This document shows, piece after piece, positions 25,865-35,528 of a stretch of 64,000 nucleotides of DNA; the first letter of the stretch is position 1, and each line of letters opens with the position of its first letter. The translations under genes were made by a program, and so were the position numbers. Under the pieces are notes generated by a model. That model made no database searches and was not told the origin of the DNA. It saw only the letters and a program-made list of their open reading frames with translations. Source of the stretch: an uncultured Clostridia bacterium (lineage in GTDB: Bacteria; Bacillota; Clostridia; Oscillospirales; Acutalibacteraceae); contig CANRAU010000001.1 of assembly GCA_947628665.1 (NCBI GenBank), forward strand, positions 186,001-250,000, in the 5' to 3' direction.

Positions 25865-26470
25865 ATGGCGGATATTTTGTACACATTTGAGGGCAAGGTT
25901 TATGTGAATCTCACCAATGCCTGTCCCTGCCGATGCAAATTCTGCATCCGCAACAACGGCGACAGCGTGGGGGAGGCTTCTACGCTTTGGTTTTCGGCGC
26001 ATATGCCGTCTTTCGAGGAGGTTCGGGCGGCTGTGGACGCCTGGGATTTCTCGGGTTACGACAAGGAAGTGGTGTTCTGCGGTTACGGCGAACCGACCTG
26101 TGCGTATGACACTTTGCTGCAAACGGCGGCATATTTAAAGGAAAAGGGGATGCGCCTGCGCCTGAATACAAACGGACTTTCCGATTTGATCAACAAAAAG
26201 CCGACCGTCGACGAGCTTTGCCGGTATATCGATACGTTCTCGGTATCGCTCAACGCCCCCACGGCGGAAAAATACAACGCGCTGTGCGCGCCCGCTTTCG
26301 GGGAAGCGTCGTTTGACGCTATGCTGCGCTTTGCCGAGGCCTGCAAAAAGAACGGCGCGGACGTGCGTTTTTCGGTGGTCGATGTGATCTCCGAAGAAGA
26401 TATTGCCGCTTGCAAATCGCTGGCAAACGATATGGGCATCCCGCTTCGGGTGCGTACCTATACGGAATAA
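25865..26470 (+). CDS. TatD-family-associated radical SAM protein
   Basis: Protein of 201 residues with a radical SAM core: CPCRCKFC holds the CxxxCxxC motif (with an extra Cys), then GYGEPT and LRLNTNGLSDLI. It matches the small family usually encoded beside tatD nucleases, but no tatD is present here. Reaction unknown. ATG 25865 has GAAAGGAAGG upstream, 45 bases after the S component, so it may belong to the same operon. Confidence 0.82.
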   Translation: MADILYTFEGKVYVNLTNACPCRCKFCIRNNGDSVGEASTLWFSAHMPSFEEVRAAVDAWDFSGYDKEVVFCGYGEPTCAYDTLLQTAAYLKEKGMRLRLNTNGLSDLINKKPTVDELCRYIDTFSVSLNAPTAEKYNALCAPAFGEASFDAMLRFAEACKKNGADVRFSVVDVISEEDIAACKSLANDMGIPLRVRTYTE

Positions 26471-26502
26471 GCACACAGAACAAGCACACAGAGGATTTTT
26501 CC

Positions 26503-26558
26503 CATAACAAACGCACGGCGGGGCAGACTGTTTGTTGTCTGCCCCGCCGCGCGTTATG
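26503..26558. terminator. Large hairpin between convergent genes
   Basis: Arms from CATAAC (26503) to GTTATG (26558) with a nearly continuous GC-rich stem (CGGCGGGGCAGAC/GTCTGCCCCGCCG). No T run on either side, yet its position between two converging genes suggests a bidirectional stop. Confidence 0.6.
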
Positions 26559-26607
26559 TGAAATGTAGGAGATAGGAGAAAGCGTAATACAATATAAAGC
26601 TTGCCGA

Positions 26608-26853
26608 TCACGCGACGTGCGTTACGCCGTCGGCCTGCTTTTTCGGTGCGCCGCTGTCATACAAACGGAAGTCGCGGTTTTTGCGCATTTTGGCATACCG
26701 TTTCTTACGCCGATAGCGGCGGTAATTCACAAACAGAATGCGCCAAACTTTTTGCTCAAAGGTAATGACCTTTTCTTCTTTCATAAAGCCGTAAAGAAGC
26801 AATGCGATAAAGGCAAGCTCCAAAAAAGATTTTATAAGGATCGCGGCCGTCAT
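26608..26853 (-). CDS. Small membrane protein under LexA-type control
   Basis: Protein of 81 residues not matching a family I can name. An N-terminal hydrophobic helix (about 4-24, ILIKSFLELAFIALLLYGFM) is followed by EEKVITFEQK and a strongly basic stretch (about 42-60: YRRYRRKKRYAKMRKNR), so the tail should lie in the cytoplasm. The start ATG 26853 has GGAGG upstream. It is expressed from a consensus sigma-A promoter bracketed by two LexA-type boxes. Small SOS-induced membrane proteins such as YneA or SidA inhibit cell division; a similar role here is a hypothesis only. Confidence 0.82.
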   Translation of the reverse strand: MTAAILIKSFLELAFIALLLYGFMKEEKVITFEQKVWRILFVNYRRYRRKKRYAKMRKNRDFRLYDSGAPKKQADGVTHVA

Positions 26854-26873
26854 AAGATAACCTCCGTTCAAAT

Positions 26874-26887
26874 GGAACATTTGTTCT
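26874..26887 (-). promoter_or_regulatory. LexA-type operator downstream of the start site
   Basis: AGAACAAATGTTCC on the minus strand, 12 of 14 bases identical to the perfect palindrome CGAACAAATGTTCG at 47.7 kb and with the GAAC-N4-GTTC core of Gram-positive LexA sites. It lies about 10-23 bases after the expected transcript start. Confidence 0.7.
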
Positions 26888-26903
26888 GACTGATTACACC
26901 CTC

Positions 26904-26931
26904 ATTATAACAGGTATTTCGCATTTGTCAA
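26904..26931 (-). promoter_or_regulatory. Consensus promoter of the small membrane protein gene
   Basis: On the minus strand TTGACA (26931-26926), 16-base spacer, TATAAT (26909-26904): both hexamers are perfect. Confidence 0.85.
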
Positions 26932-26943
26932 TACAAATGTTCG
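26930..26943 (-). promoter_or_regulatory. Second LexA-type box overlapping the -35
   Basis: CGAACATTTGTATT on the minus strand, 11 of 14 bases of the LexA palindrome, with one intact half CGAAC and the core shared with the other boxes. It overlaps the -35 by two bases. Confidence 0.5.
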
Positions 26944-27182
26944 ATTTATTTTTAAGAAAAGTCCCAAAAAACGGACTGTTGCAGACTTTTTGGAAAAATT
27001 TTTCGTTTCTGTACCGAAAAATATCTTTCTGCATTCTCAGAATAACACAATATATAGTGTTTGTCAATATATATTTCCACAATTTGTGCATATTTTAGGG
27101 CAAAAACGGGCACTTTGCAAAACCTTTTGCAAGGGGGAAAACTTTTTTTCGAGATTCTCTATTTATCTTTTCGCCCGAATTT

Positions 27183-27190
27183 GCTATAAT
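27183..27190 (+). promoter_or_regulatory. Likely promoter element of the obg operon
   Basis: Extended -10 GCTATAAT preceded by TT (27181-27190), about 60 bases before obg; the -35 is weak. The stretch 26944-27180 is AT-rich and carries no gene. Confidence 0.5.
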
Positions 27191-27250
27191 AACTAAGATT
27201 CAACAGAATTTTAAATCGGAATTTTCGTGCGCGGACAAAGGAAAACGAAT

Positions 27251-28522
27251 ATGTTTGTAGATATTGCAAAAATTACGATCAGAGCGGGCAACGGCGGCGA
27301 CGGCGCGGTGGCGTTCCACCGCGAAAAATACGTCGCGTCCGGCGGGCCTGACGGCGGCGACGGCGGCAAAGGCGGCAACGTCGTCTTTCAGGTGGACGAC
27401 AGCCTTTCGACCCTTGCCGATTTTCGGTATCGCCGCAAGTACAAAGCCGAAAACGGACAGAACGGGCGCGGAGGCCGCTGCAACGGCAAAAAGGGCGCTG
27501 ATTTGGTGATCCGCGTACCGCGCGGTACGATCATTCGCGAGGTCGAAAGCAATGCCGTTATGGCGGATATGTCCACCGATGAACCTTTCATTGCCGCGAA
27601 GGGCGGCAAAGGCGGTTGGGGAAATTGTCACTTCGCCACGCCGACGCGCCAAACGCCGCGCTTTGCCAAAAGCGGCGCGCCGGGCGAGGAGTGGGAGATT
27701 TCTCTGGAGCTGAAACTGATCGCCGACGTGGGACTTTTGGGCTTTCCGAACGTCGGCAAATCCTCGCTCATTTCCGTGGTCAGCGAAGCCAAACCCATTG
27801 TCGGGGATTACCATTTCACCACGATCATCCCCGTTTTGGGCGTTGTGACGATGGGCGTGGGGCAGAGCTTTGTGATGGCGGACATTCCGGGGCTTATCGA
27901 GGGCGCTGCCGAGGGCGTGGGCTTAGGCCATGCGTTCCTGCGCCATGTGGAGCGCTGCCGTATGCTTGTACACGTCGTGGATGTGGCGGGCAGCGAGGGG
28001 CGCGACCCGATCGAGGACTTTGAAAGCATCAACCGCGAGCTCGTCAAATTCAACCCTGAGCTTGCAAAGTGTCCGCAGATCGTCGCGGGCAATAAAATCG
28101 ATTTGGCGAACGACGAGCAACTGGCGCGTTTCCGCACATATATGCGCGAACACGGCTTTGCGTATTACGAAATTTCCGCGCCAATCGCCTATGGCACGAA
28201 AGAGCTGATCAACGCCGTGGCGGCAAAGCTCGCGACGCTTCCGCCCGTAAAACGCTATGCACGCGAGGAAGTGCCGCTTGCGGTGCTGGAAAAGAAAAAA
28301 GGCGACGGCTTTACCGTCACCGTGGAGGACGGGATATACAATATTGAAGCGGAGTGGCTGTATAAGATCCTCTTAAAGACCGACATGGATGACTATGCCT
28401 CCTTGCAGTATTTCCAAAAGGTTTTGGAGACCAGCGGCATTGCGGACGCGCTGCGGGAAAAGGGGATCGAAGAGGGCGACACCGTTTGTATTTACGATTT
28501 TGAATTTGAGTACGTGCCATGA
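27251..28522 (+). CDS. obgE: Obg-family GTPase
   Basis: Essential ribosome-assembly and stress-linked GTPase. The 423 residues show the glycine-rich Obg fold (KITIRAGNGGDGAVAF to SGAPGEEWEISLEL), the G domain with GFPNVGKSSLI (G1), DIPGLIEGA (G3) and GNKID (G4), and the C-terminal OCT domain (about 340-423) found in Firmicutes. ATG 27251 follows AAAGGA; an open frame to 27227 adds eight residues not typical of the family. First gene of the run obg-mrnC-yitT-lepA-hemW. Confidence 0.97.
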   Translation: MFVDIAKITIRAGNGGDGAVAFHREKYVASGGPDGGDGGKGGNVVFQVDDSLSTLADFRYRRKYKAENGQNGRGGRCNGKKGADLVIRVPRGTIIREVESNAVMADMSTDEPFIAAKGGKGGWGNCHFATPTRQTPRFAKSGAPGEEWEISLELKLIADVGLLGFPNVGKSSLISVVSEAKPIVGDYHFTTIIPVLGVVTMGVGQSFVMADIPGLIEGAAEGVGLGHAFLRHVERCRMLVHVVDVAGSEGRDPIEDFESINRELVKFNPELAKCPQIVAGNKIDLANDEQLARFRTYMREHGFAYYEISAPIAYGTKELINAVAAKLATLPPVKRYAREEVPLAVLEKKKGDGFTVTVEDGIYNIEAEWLYKILLKTDMDDYASLQYFQKVLETSGIADALREKGIEEGDTVCIYDFEFEYVP

Positions 28523-28932
28523 TGAAGGAAAAAAATCCCCAAAATTTCAGCCCCCTTGCGCTCGCGTTCGTCGGTGACGCGGTGTACGGCCTCATGGTGC
28601 GCGAACGTCTGCTGCTCAAAGCGAACCGCCCTGCGGGGCAGCTACATACCCTATCCGTCGGGATGGTCAATGCGCGTGCGCAGGCAAAAGCATTCGCGTG
28701 TATTCAGCCCGTGCTGACAGACACAGAGCTTTCGGTGTTCCGACGCGGCAGAAACGCGCATCCCGGGCATACGCCGAAGCATCAGTCGGAGGGGGACTAT
28801 CACTGCGCTACGGGGCTGGAAGCGCTGTTCGGATGGCTGTATCTCTCCGGCGAACAAGAACGCCTTTGCGAGCTCTTTGATAGAATCTGGCAAAACGGGG
28901 TCGAGGGGCTTGAAGCAGGCGGCAATTCGTAA
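28519..28932 (+). CDS. mrnC: Mini-ribonuclease III
   Basis: Processes 23S rRNA precursor in Firmicutes. 137 residues: an RNase III catalytic domain without the dsRNA-binding domain, with LAFVGDAVYGLMVRERLL (metal-binding Asp), RNAHPGHTPKHQSEGDYHCATGLEALFGWLYLSG (catalytic region). It overlaps the obg stop (ATGA), so it is translationally coupled; ATG 28522 is an equally possible start. Confidence 0.93.
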   Translation: MMKEKNPQNFSPLALAFVGDAVYGLMVRERLLLKANRPAGQLHTLSVGMVNARAQAKAFACIQPVLTDTELSVFRRGRNAHPGHTPKHQSEGDYHCATGLEALFGWLYLSGEQERLCELFDRIWQNGVEGLEAGGNS

Positions 28933-29782
28933 AACGACCGATATTTTCATAGATATTCTCTTTTATGCGGCGGGCGGCGCACTGTACGCGCTGTCGGTCA
29001 ATATGTTTACCACGCCGAACGGCATCCTGCTCGGCGGCTTTACGGGTGCGGCGGCCGTGCTGCATACGCTGCTGGACGTTCCCATCGGCGCAACGGTATT
29101 CCTTTTGAACGTGCCGCTCTTTTTGATTTCCTTTCGCAAATTCGGCACATCCTTTATTGTCAAAACTGTCGCCGCGACGTTTGCGATTTCGGCGATCATT
29201 GATCTGACCGCGCCGTTTCTGCCCGTTTACACGGAGGACAAGCTGCTTTCCGCGCTGTTCGGCGGCATTCTGAGCGGCGCGGGGCTGGGGCTTGTGTTCC
29301 TGCGCGGCGCGACCACGGGCGGCACGGATATTCTCTCGAAGCTGTTGCGTCTGCGCTTCCCGCAGCTTTCCATGGGGCGCATGATCTTGCTGTTCGATCT
29401 GCTGGTGATCTCGCTGTCCTTCGCCGTGTACAGGAGCCTGGAAAACGTGCTGTATGCGCTGGTCGTCATTTACATCAGCGCGCAGGTCATCGATTTGGTG
29501 CAGACGGGCTTTTCGCACGATAAGCTCCTGTTTATTGTGACCGATCAGGGCGAGCGCGCCGTGCGGGAGATCACCGAGACGCTGGATCGCGGCGTGAGCG
29601 TACTCGATGTGCGCGGCGGCTATACGGACACCCCGCGCAAAATGCTGTTTTGCGCCGTGCGCGCGAACGATGTGGCGCGGTTTACCAAGCGCATCCGCAC
29701 GCTCGACGAAAACGCGTTTATCGTGATCAGCGAAATTTCCGACATCCTCGGCGAGGGCTTTCGGCAAAAAAGCGAATTCTAA
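28910..29782 (+). CDS. YitT-family membrane protein
   Basis: About 290 residues: five to six N-terminal helices ([21 protein letters not shown], and [16 protein letters not shown] as the conserved loop) then a C-terminal DUF2179 soluble domain (about 215-290; [43 protein letters not shown]). Function unknown, possibly transport. TTG 28910 begins in mrnC and is a better fit than TTG 28877, but neither has a good ribosome binding site, so the start is uncertain. Confidence 0.9.
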   Translation: MKQAAIRKTTDIFIDILFYAAGGALYALSVNMFTTPNGILLGGFTGAAAVLHTLLDVPIGATVFLLNVPLFLISFRKFGTSFIVKTVAATFAISAIIDLTAPFLPVYTEDKLLSALFGGILSGAGLGLVFLRGATTGGTDILSKLLRLRFPQLSMGRMILLFDLLVISLSFAVYRSLENVLYALVVIYISAQVIDLVQTGFSHDKLLFIVTDQGERAVREITETLDRGVSVLDVRGGYTDTPRKMLFCAVRANDVARFTKRIRTLDENAFIVISEISDILGEGFRQKSEF

Positions 29783-29796
29783 AAAGAGGTTCATTT

Positions 29797-31602
29797 ATGG
29801 CGAAAAAAGACTATATTCGCAATTTTTCCATTATCGCGCATATCGACCACGGCAAGTCCACGCTTGCCGACCGGCTTTTGGAACTGACGGATTCCGTTTT
29901 GAAGCGGGATATGGAAGAACAGCTTTTGGACAATATGGATTTGGAGCGCGAGCGCGGCATCACCATCAAAGCGCACGCCGTCAAGCTGGATTACAAGGCG
30001 AAGGACGGCCATACATATGCGCTCAATTTGATCGACACGCCCGGCCATGTGGATTTTAACTATGAGGTCTCGCGCTCACTTGCGGCGTGCGAGGGCGCGG
30101 TTCTGATCGTAGACGCTTCGCAGGGCGTGGAGGCGCAGACGCTCGCCAATACGTACCTTGCGCTCGACCACGATTTGGAGATCGTCCCCGTCATCAACAA
30201 AATCGACCTGCCCGCCGCCGACCCCGAACGCGTGGCGGCCGAGGTGGAGGACGTCATCGGGCTTCCGTGCATGGACGCGCCGCGCGTATCCGCCAAAACG
30301 GGGCAGAATGTGGAACAGGTGCTTGAGGAGATCGTACATCTTGTGCCACCGCCCGACGATCACGACGACAAACCCCTGCGCGCGCTGATCTTCGATTCGG
30401 TCTATGACAGCTATCGCGGCGTGATCGTGTATGTCCGCGTGATGGACGGCTCGATCCGCCCCGGGGACACGATGCGCATGATGGCGACGGGCGCGGAATT
30501 TACGGTCGTGGAAACAGGCTATATGCGCGCGACCTCCATGGAGCCGACCGCAGGGCTATCCTCGGGCGAGGTCGGCTATATCACCGCGTCCATCAAAACC
30601 GTTTCCGATGCGCGCGTCGGCGATACCGTAACGCTTGCCGACCGTCCCGCAGAAGAACCGCTGCCCGGCTACCGCAAGGTCAATCCCATGGTGTTCTGCG
30701 GCATGTATCCGGCGGATGGCGCGGATTATGAAAATTTGCGCGAAGCGCTCGAAAAATTGCAGCTCAACGACGCCGCGCTGTCCTTTGAACCCGAGACCTC
30801 GGGGGCGTTGGGCTTCGGCTTCCGCTGTGGATTTTTGGGGCTTTTGCATTTGGAGATCATCGAAGAACGCTTGGAGCGGGAATACGACCTCGATTTGGTC
30901 ACGACCGTGCCGAGCGTCGTCTATAAAATTCATTTGACCGACAAAACCGTGGTCGAGATCGACAATCCTTCGCATTACCCCGATCCCGCGACCATCGATT
31001 ATGCGGAAGAACCCGTGGTGGAAGCCCACATTTATTCGCCGCCCGAATACGTCGGGCAAATTATGGATCTGTGTCAGGATCGGCGCGGCGTGTATCAGGA
31101 AATGACCTATCTCGCCGCCGACCGTGTGGATATTCGCTATATGCTGCCGCTCAACGAGATCATTTACGATTTCTTTGACGTGCTGAAATCCCGCACACGC
31201 GGCTACGCCTCTTTTGACTATGAAATTCGCGACTATGCGCGTTCCGAGCTTGTCAAGCTCGATGTGCTGTTGAACGGCGACGCGGTAGACGCGCTCTCGT
31301 TTATCATCCATACGGACAAAGCCTATGCGCGCGCCCGCAAGATCGCCGAGAAGCTCAAGGAGAACATCCCGAGGCAAATGTTTGAAATTCCCGTGCAGAT
31401 CGCCGTCGGCGGCAAAGTGATCGCGCGCGAAACCGTCAAGGCCATGCGCAAGGACGTGCTGGCGAAGTGCTACGGCGGCGACATTACGCGCAAAAAGAAG
31501 CTGCTCGAAAAGCAAAAGGAAGGCAAAAAGCGGATGCGCCGCTTCGGAACGGTCGAAGTCCCGCAGGAGGCGTTCATGGCGGTGTTGAAATTAGATGAGT
31601 GA
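29797..31602 (+). CDS. lepA: Elongation factor 4
   Basis: Ribosomal back-translocase GTPase. 601 residues, the usual length, starting [27 protein letters not shown] (G1), then [12 protein letters not shown] (G2), DTPGHVDF (G3), [11 protein letters not shown] (G4), the EF-G-like domains and the LepA-specific C-terminus ([21 protein letters not shown], [23 protein letters not shown] end). ATG 29797 follows AAAAGAGG. It overlaps hemW by eight bases. Confidence 0.97.
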   Translation: MAKKDYIRNFSIIAHIDHGKSTLADRLLELTDSVLKRDMEEQLLDNMDLERERGITIKAHAVKLDYKAKDGHTYALNLIDTPGHVDFNYEVSRSLAACEGAVLIVDASQGVEAQTLANTYLALDHDLEIVPVINKIDLPAADPERVAAEVEDVIGLPCMDAPRVSAKTGQNVEQVLEEIVHLVPPPDDHDDKPLRALIFDSVYDSYRGVIVYVRVMDGSIRPGDTMRMMATGAEFTVVETGYMRATSMEPTAGLSSGEVGYITASIKTVSDARVGDTVTLADRPAEEPLPGYRKVNPMVFCGMYPADGADYENLREALEKLQLNDAALSFEPETSGALGFGFRCGFLGLLHLEIIEERLEREYDLDLVTTVPSVVYKIHLTDKTVVEIDNPSHYPDPATIDYAEEPVVEAHIYSPPEYVGQIMDLCQDRRGVYQEMTYLAADRVDIRYMLPLNEIIYDFFDVLKSRTRGYASFDYEIRDYARSELVKLDVLLNGDAVDALSFIIHTDKAYARARKIAEKLKENIPRQMFEIPVQIAVGGKVIARETVKAMRKDVLAKCYGGDITRKKKLLEKQKEGKKRMRRFGTVEVPQEAFMAVLKLDE

Positions 31603-32737
31603 CCCGTTGACCCGTGTGACGGGCGAGAAAGCGGCGGACACGCAGCCGATCGGGCTGTATTTGCATATACCCTTTTGCCGTTCCAAATGCCCGTATTGTG
31701 ATTTTTACTCCCTGCGCGCAGAACCGACGCAAATGGACGCGTACTGCGCCGTTTTGGAGCAAAAAATAGCGGAAAGCTCGGCGACCTTACAATGTAAAGC
31801 CGATACACTTTACATTGGGGGCGGGACGCCGTCCGTCCTCGGTGCGAAGCAGCTTTGTAGGCTTATAGAATGCGCAAAACGGACGTTTTTGACCGACGGC
31901 GCGGAAATCACCGTAGAATGCAACCCTTACCGTCTGCCGCCGGATTTTTTTCGGGAATTGGCGGACGTCGGCGTAAACCGTGTTTCCATAGGGTTGCAAT
32001 CCGCCGTAACGGGAGAACGCCGCAGGCTTGGCAGACGTGCGACCCGCGAAGAAGTTGAGCAAACGGTCAGAGCGGCGCAGGCGGCGGGGATTCGCAATCT
32101 CACGCTGGACGTGATGCTCGGCATCCCCGAACAGACCGAAGCGTCTTTAAAAGAAACGCTGGATTTTTGTCTGTCGCTCGGCGTGCCGCACGTAAGCGCC
32201 TATCTTTTGAAAATCGAAGAAAGCACGCCTTTTCAGAGGCTTCGGGAGACGCTCGACCTGCCCGACGACGACCGGGCGGCGGATCTGTATTTGCAAATGT
32301 GCGAAACCTTAGAGCGCGCGGGACTGGCGCAATATGAAATTTCGAATTTTGCGCGGGCGGGCTTCCAAAGCCGACATAATTTGAAATATTGGCATTGCGA
32401 GCCGTATTTGGGGCTTGGACCTGCGGCGCATTCTTTCCTGAACGGAAAGCGCTTTTTTTATCCGCGCGATTTCGAGAGCTTTTTGCAGGGGTGCGCGCCC
32501 ATATCCGACGGCACGGGCGGCGATTTTACGGAATACGCCATGCTGGCGCTGCGCCTTAGCGAAGGTTTGCAGGAAACGGCGGTGCTTTCGCGTTTCGGAC
32601 ATTCGATCCCGCAAACGCTCTATCAAAAATGCGTGCCGCTTGCCGCACACGGGCTGTTGCTTGCCGACGAACAGGGCATTCGCCTGACGAGAAACGGCTT
32701 TTTGGTATCCAACGCCGTGCTGGCGGAGATTTTATAA
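31595..32737 (+). CDS. hemW: HemW-like radical SAM heme chaperone
   Basis: Radical SAM protein of 380 residues once annotated as oxygen-independent coproporphyrinogen oxidase. The cluster motif is [29 protein letters not shown] and SRHNLKYW followed by GLGPAAHSF mark the HemW branch, which inserts heme rather than oxidising coproporphyrinogen. It is commonly next to lepA in Firmicutes, as here. Confidence 0.94.
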   Translation: MSDPLTRVTGEKAADTQPIGLYLHIPFCRSKCPYCDFYSLRAEPTQMDAYCAVLEQKIAESSATLQCKADTLYIGGGTPSVLGAKQLCRLIECAKRTFLTDGAEITVECNPYRLPPDFFRELADVGVNRVSIGLQSAVTGERRRLGRRATREEVEQTVRAAQAAGIRNLTLDVMLGIPEQTEASLKETLDFCLSLGVPHVSAYLLKIEESTPFQRLRETLDLPDDDRAADLYLQMCETLERAGLAQYEISNFARAGFQSRHNLKYWHCEPYLGLGPAAHSFLNGKRFFYPRDFESFLQGCAPISDGTGGDFTEYAMLALRLSEGLQETAVLSRFGHSIPQTLYQKCVPLAAHGLLLADEQGIRLTRNGFLVSNAVLAEIL

Positions 32738-32743
32738 AAAAGC

Positions 32744-33113
32744 ACGCATTCTCAAAAAGAGAGTGCGTCAGTCTGTCGATAAACTGTTTTGCGATAGCAA
32801 AACAACCAAAAGTTTTCGCCCGCCTTTTTCAAAAGGCGGCGGGGTTGAGGGGCGGCGCCCTCATCGCAGCCCGCAGGCTGCGAAATTTTTGTTCCAAAAG
32901 AGCGCAGGAGGGGCGAAAAACAGTCCAGTGGACTGTTTTTCGGTGGGGATTCTCGCCTATCGGCTCGGTCGGTGCTTCTGCCTTCGGCAGAGGTGTCCAC
33001 CGGACACCCGCACCCCTCGCCGGGGGTTCCCCATAGTCTTACGCCCTTGTTCATGTTGCCAAGTGACACATACTTTTTCTACACGCTGACGCATTCTCAA
33101 AAAGAGAGTGCGT
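32744..33113. repeat. Dispersed non-coding repeat flanked by a 25-bp direct repeat
   Basis: A 320-base block lies between two identical 25-base copies (32744-32768 and 33089-33113), each able to fold as a hairpin with a five-A loop. The block contains a palindrome AAAAACAGTCC/GGACTGTTTTT (32916-32926 with 32930-32940), further hairpins (GCCTTCGGC; GGTGTCC/GGACACC at about 32991-33007) and no likely gene. The right hairpin is followed by GTTTTT as a terminator would be, while the left one is not, as though the block had entered the hemW terminator. I recall this sequence type from other gut Clostridia. Confidence 0.6.
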
Positions 33114-33149
33114 GTTTTTGGCTGAACGGGCAAGGGTGTAAGAAAAGAA

Positions 33150-33178
33150 TTGCAAAGCGCGATTTTTTGTGCTATAGT
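33150..33178 (+). promoter_or_regulatory. Promoter of metA
   Basis: TTGCAA (33150-33155), 17-base spacer, TATAGT (33173-33178), about 80 bases before metA. The transcript leader has no recognised S-box. Confidence 0.7.
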
Positions 33179-33260
33179 ATATTCTCGACCCGCACGCGAG
33201 AGGACAACCCGCACGCGGGATGAAAGGACATACACGCACAATAAAAAGGAGGTGGGACGA

Positions 33261-34178
33261 ATGCCCATCAAAATTGACGACCAACTGCCCGCGCGGCACA
33301 GCCTGGAGCTGGAAAACATATTCGTCATGACCAACGACCGCGCCAGCAGACAGGATATTCGCCCTTTGAAAATCCTTCTTTTGAATCTGATGCCGACCAA
33401 GATCGAGACGGAAACACAAATTCTGCGGCTGCTTTCCAATACGCCCCTACAGGTGGAAGTGGAGCTTTTGCAGGTGAAATCGCACACCGCCACGCACACC
33501 TCGCAGGCGCATATGCTGCAATTCTATAAGACGTTCGACGACGTCAAGGATCAGAAATTCGACGGCATGATCGTCACGGGCGCGCCCGTGGAGCTTTTGG
33601 ACTTTGAGGAAGTCGATTATTGGGCGGAGCTTTGCTGCATTTTCGACTGGGCGCGCACACACGTCTATTCCACCTTTAATATCTGCTGGGGCGCGCAGGC
33701 GGCGCTCTATTATCATTACGGAATCCCGAAGCATCTGCTACCCGAAAAGATGTTCGGCGTGTTCCGCCACCGTCCGCTGGATTTATATCATCCGCTGTTG
33801 CGCGGCTTTTCGGATGTGTTTTATGTACCGCATTCGCGCCACACCGAAACGCGCAAGGAGGATATTGCGCGGGTCAAGGATTTGCAGATGCTTTCCTATT
33901 CCGACAAAGCGGGTGTGCATTTGGTGTCGGATATGGATTGCCGCAATTTCTTCTGCACGGGGCATTGCGAATACGACAGCGACACGCTCGCACGCGAGTA
34001 TTTCCGCGATCTGCAAAAGGGCTTGGCCATTCAAATGCCCTACAACTATTTTCCCGACGACGACCCCAAAAAGACCCCGCCGATCACCTGGCGCGGCGCG
34101 GGCAGTCTGCTGTTCCAAAACTGGCTCAACTACTTTGTCTATCAGCGGACGCCTTACGAATTGAGCGCGATCCGATAA
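33261..34178 (+). CDS. metA: Homoserine O-acetyltransferase
   Basis: MetA-family acyltransferase, 305 residues, activating homoserine for methionine synthesis. The active-site Cys142 is in NICWGAQA. Residue 111, which decides acyl-CoA choice in this family, is Glu (TGAPVE), the state linked to acetyl-CoA use; succinyl-CoA enzymes have Gly there. So an acetyltransferase is expected despite the metA symbol. AAAGGAGG precedes ATG 33261. It uses the homoserine made by Hom. Confidence 0.94.
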   Translation: MPIKIDDQLPARHSLELENIFVMTNDRASRQDIRPLKILLLNLMPTKIETETQILRLLSNTPLQVEVELLQVKSHTATHTSQAHMLQFYKTFDDVKDQKFDGMIVTGAPVELLDFEEVDYWAELCCIFDWARTHVYSTFNICWGAQAALYYHYGIPKHLLPEKMFGVFRHRPLDLYHPLLRGFSDVFYVPHSRHTETRKEDIARVKDLQMLSYSDKAGVHLVSDMDCRNFFCTGHCEYDSDTLAREYFRDLQKGLAIQMPYNYFPDDDPKKTPPITWRGAGSLLFQNWLNYFVYQRTPYELSAIR

Positions 34179-34192
34179 AACGAGGCAAAACG

Positions 34193-34227
34193 AACCCCCG
34201 AAACGGTCAAAATCCGTTTCGGGGGTT
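34193..34227. terminator. Terminator between metA and the alcohol dehydrogenase
   Basis: Perfect 14-bp stem AACCCCCGAAACGG (34193-34206) with 34214-34227; the following T tract is short (TTTCC), and the other side has no strong run. Located between convergent genes. Confidence 0.75.
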
Positions 34228-34244
34228 TCCTGCTTCATGCCGCG

Positions 34245-35360
34245 TTATTCCGCTTTTAAAAACAGGGCGCGCAATACGTCGCCCGCCTGTTCTGCGGAAT
34301 AGCCGCCGGGGGAGTTTTTGAAGTTTTTAAGCTCCCGCCAGCGCGCACAGTAGTCTTTGATCTGCGCTTCCCGCATGGAAATGCCCGTCAAATCGGCAAG
34401 CGATCGTATGATTTTCTGAAATTCGGCAAAATCCGCACCCAACAGCGCGAAGAATTCCGACGCAAGATCCGGTTTGCATGCGATGCCGCGCTGTACGTAA
34501 GCGGGCAGAAACGCGGCGCACGCCCTGCCGTGCGGCAGACCGAAATCCTCCGTCAGCGCATAACCCATGCCGTGCGGAAAGCCCGCGCCGCAGAGGTTTA
34601 ATTCCATCCCCGCGTAAAGCGAGGCGTAGTACATTTCGTCACGCAAGCCGGCGTCGGGCAGTTCCTGCCGTGCGTACAGCGTGCAAAGCGCGCGCCAAAG
34701 CGTGGGGAGCGCCTTTTGCCCGAAGAGCTTCGCCATATCGTCAAAGGCATTGGAAAACCAGCCCTCCGCCGCGTGCGCAAAGGCGTCGAGCGCGGTAGAA
34801 ACCGTCACGTCGAACGGCACGGCATAGGTGTATTTCGGGTCGGCAAAGGAAACGGCGGCGTAAAAATTCGGTCCGCTGACGCTTTGCTTGCGGCCACTTG
34901 CGCGCGTCAGCACCGAAACACCCGTGACTTCACTGCCCGTTCCGGCAGTCGTGCCGACCAAAACGACAGGAAGCGGTTTGTGAGCATATTCGCCGTTATA
35001 AAGCCCCTCTGCGGTTAAATCGGGATTCGCCGCATATACCGCGACCGCTTTGGCGGAATCCATCGCAGAACCGCCGCCGATGCCGACGATGAACTGTGCG
35101 TCGCAGGCGATTGCCGCCTGCCCCGCACGGTGACAGTCTGCCGCAGACGGATTTTGCTGTACGCCGTCGAATACGGTGTACTGTACGCCGACGCGCCCGA
35201 GCGCCGCCGCGACGTCCGCAAGCGCGCCGCTTTTCTGCGCGGAATGGCCGCCCGTCACGACCAGACACCTTTTGCCGAACGAGCCGAGTACATCCGCGTG
35301 GGCGGCGACGGCATTTTGTCCGCCAAATACCCGCGCGGGCATATAAAAACGGAAATTCAT
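34245..35360 (-). CDS. Iron-containing alcohol dehydrogenase
   Basis: NAD(P)-dependent Fe-type alcohol dehydrogenase, 371 residues. Seen: GGGSAMDSAKAVAVY (nucleotide binding), GTTAGTGSEVTG, and the metal ligands within AHAAEGWFS and HGMGYALTEDFGLPHGRACA. Substrate is not clear; members act on butanol, lactaldehyde or 1,3-propanediol aldehydes. It stands alone, convergent with metA. Confidence 0.9.
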   Translation of the reverse strand: MNFRFYMPARVFGGQNAVAAHADVLGSFGKRCLVVTGGHSAQKSGALADVAAALGRVGVQYTVFDGVQQNPSAADCHRAGQAAIACDAQFIVGIGGGSAMDSAKAVAVYAANPDLTAEGLYNGEYAHKPLPVVLVGTTAGTGSEVTGVSVLTRASGRKQSVSGPNFYAAVSFADPKYTYAVPFDVTVSTALDAFAHAAEGWFSNAFDDMAKLFGQKALPTLWRALCTLYARQELPDAGLRDEMYYASLYAGMELNLCGAGFPHGMGYALTEDFGLPHGRACAAFLPAYVQRGIACKPDLASEFFALLGADFAEFQKIIRSLADLTGISMREAQIKDYCARWRELKNFKNSPGGYSAEQAGDVLRALFLKAE

Positions 35361-35463
35361 GTCTTTTCACCTCATATATGTATTGTAGCAGGACAGTACA
35401 GGAAAAAGCAAGAGCATTTGCCGGAACTTACCGCCGCGAAAAAGGATATTTTTCAAACAAATC

Positions 35464-35492
35464 TTGAAGAAAAGCTCGATTTATAGTATAGT
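35464..35492 (+). promoter_or_regulatory. Promoter of the apbE-rnf operon
   Basis: TTGAAG (35464-35469), 17-base spacer, TATAGT (35487-35492), about 35 bases before apbE. Confidence 0.7.
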
Positions 35493-35528
35493 AAGACCTG
35501 AACCCGTGGAAAGGCGGCGAAAGGGTAG

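Noticed and set aside
32752..33089. Short frames in the dispersed repeat (both strands)
   Set aside because: Frames come from the GC-rich hairpins of the repeat, lack start signals and are not supported as genes, although such frames are often annotated in gut Firmicutes.
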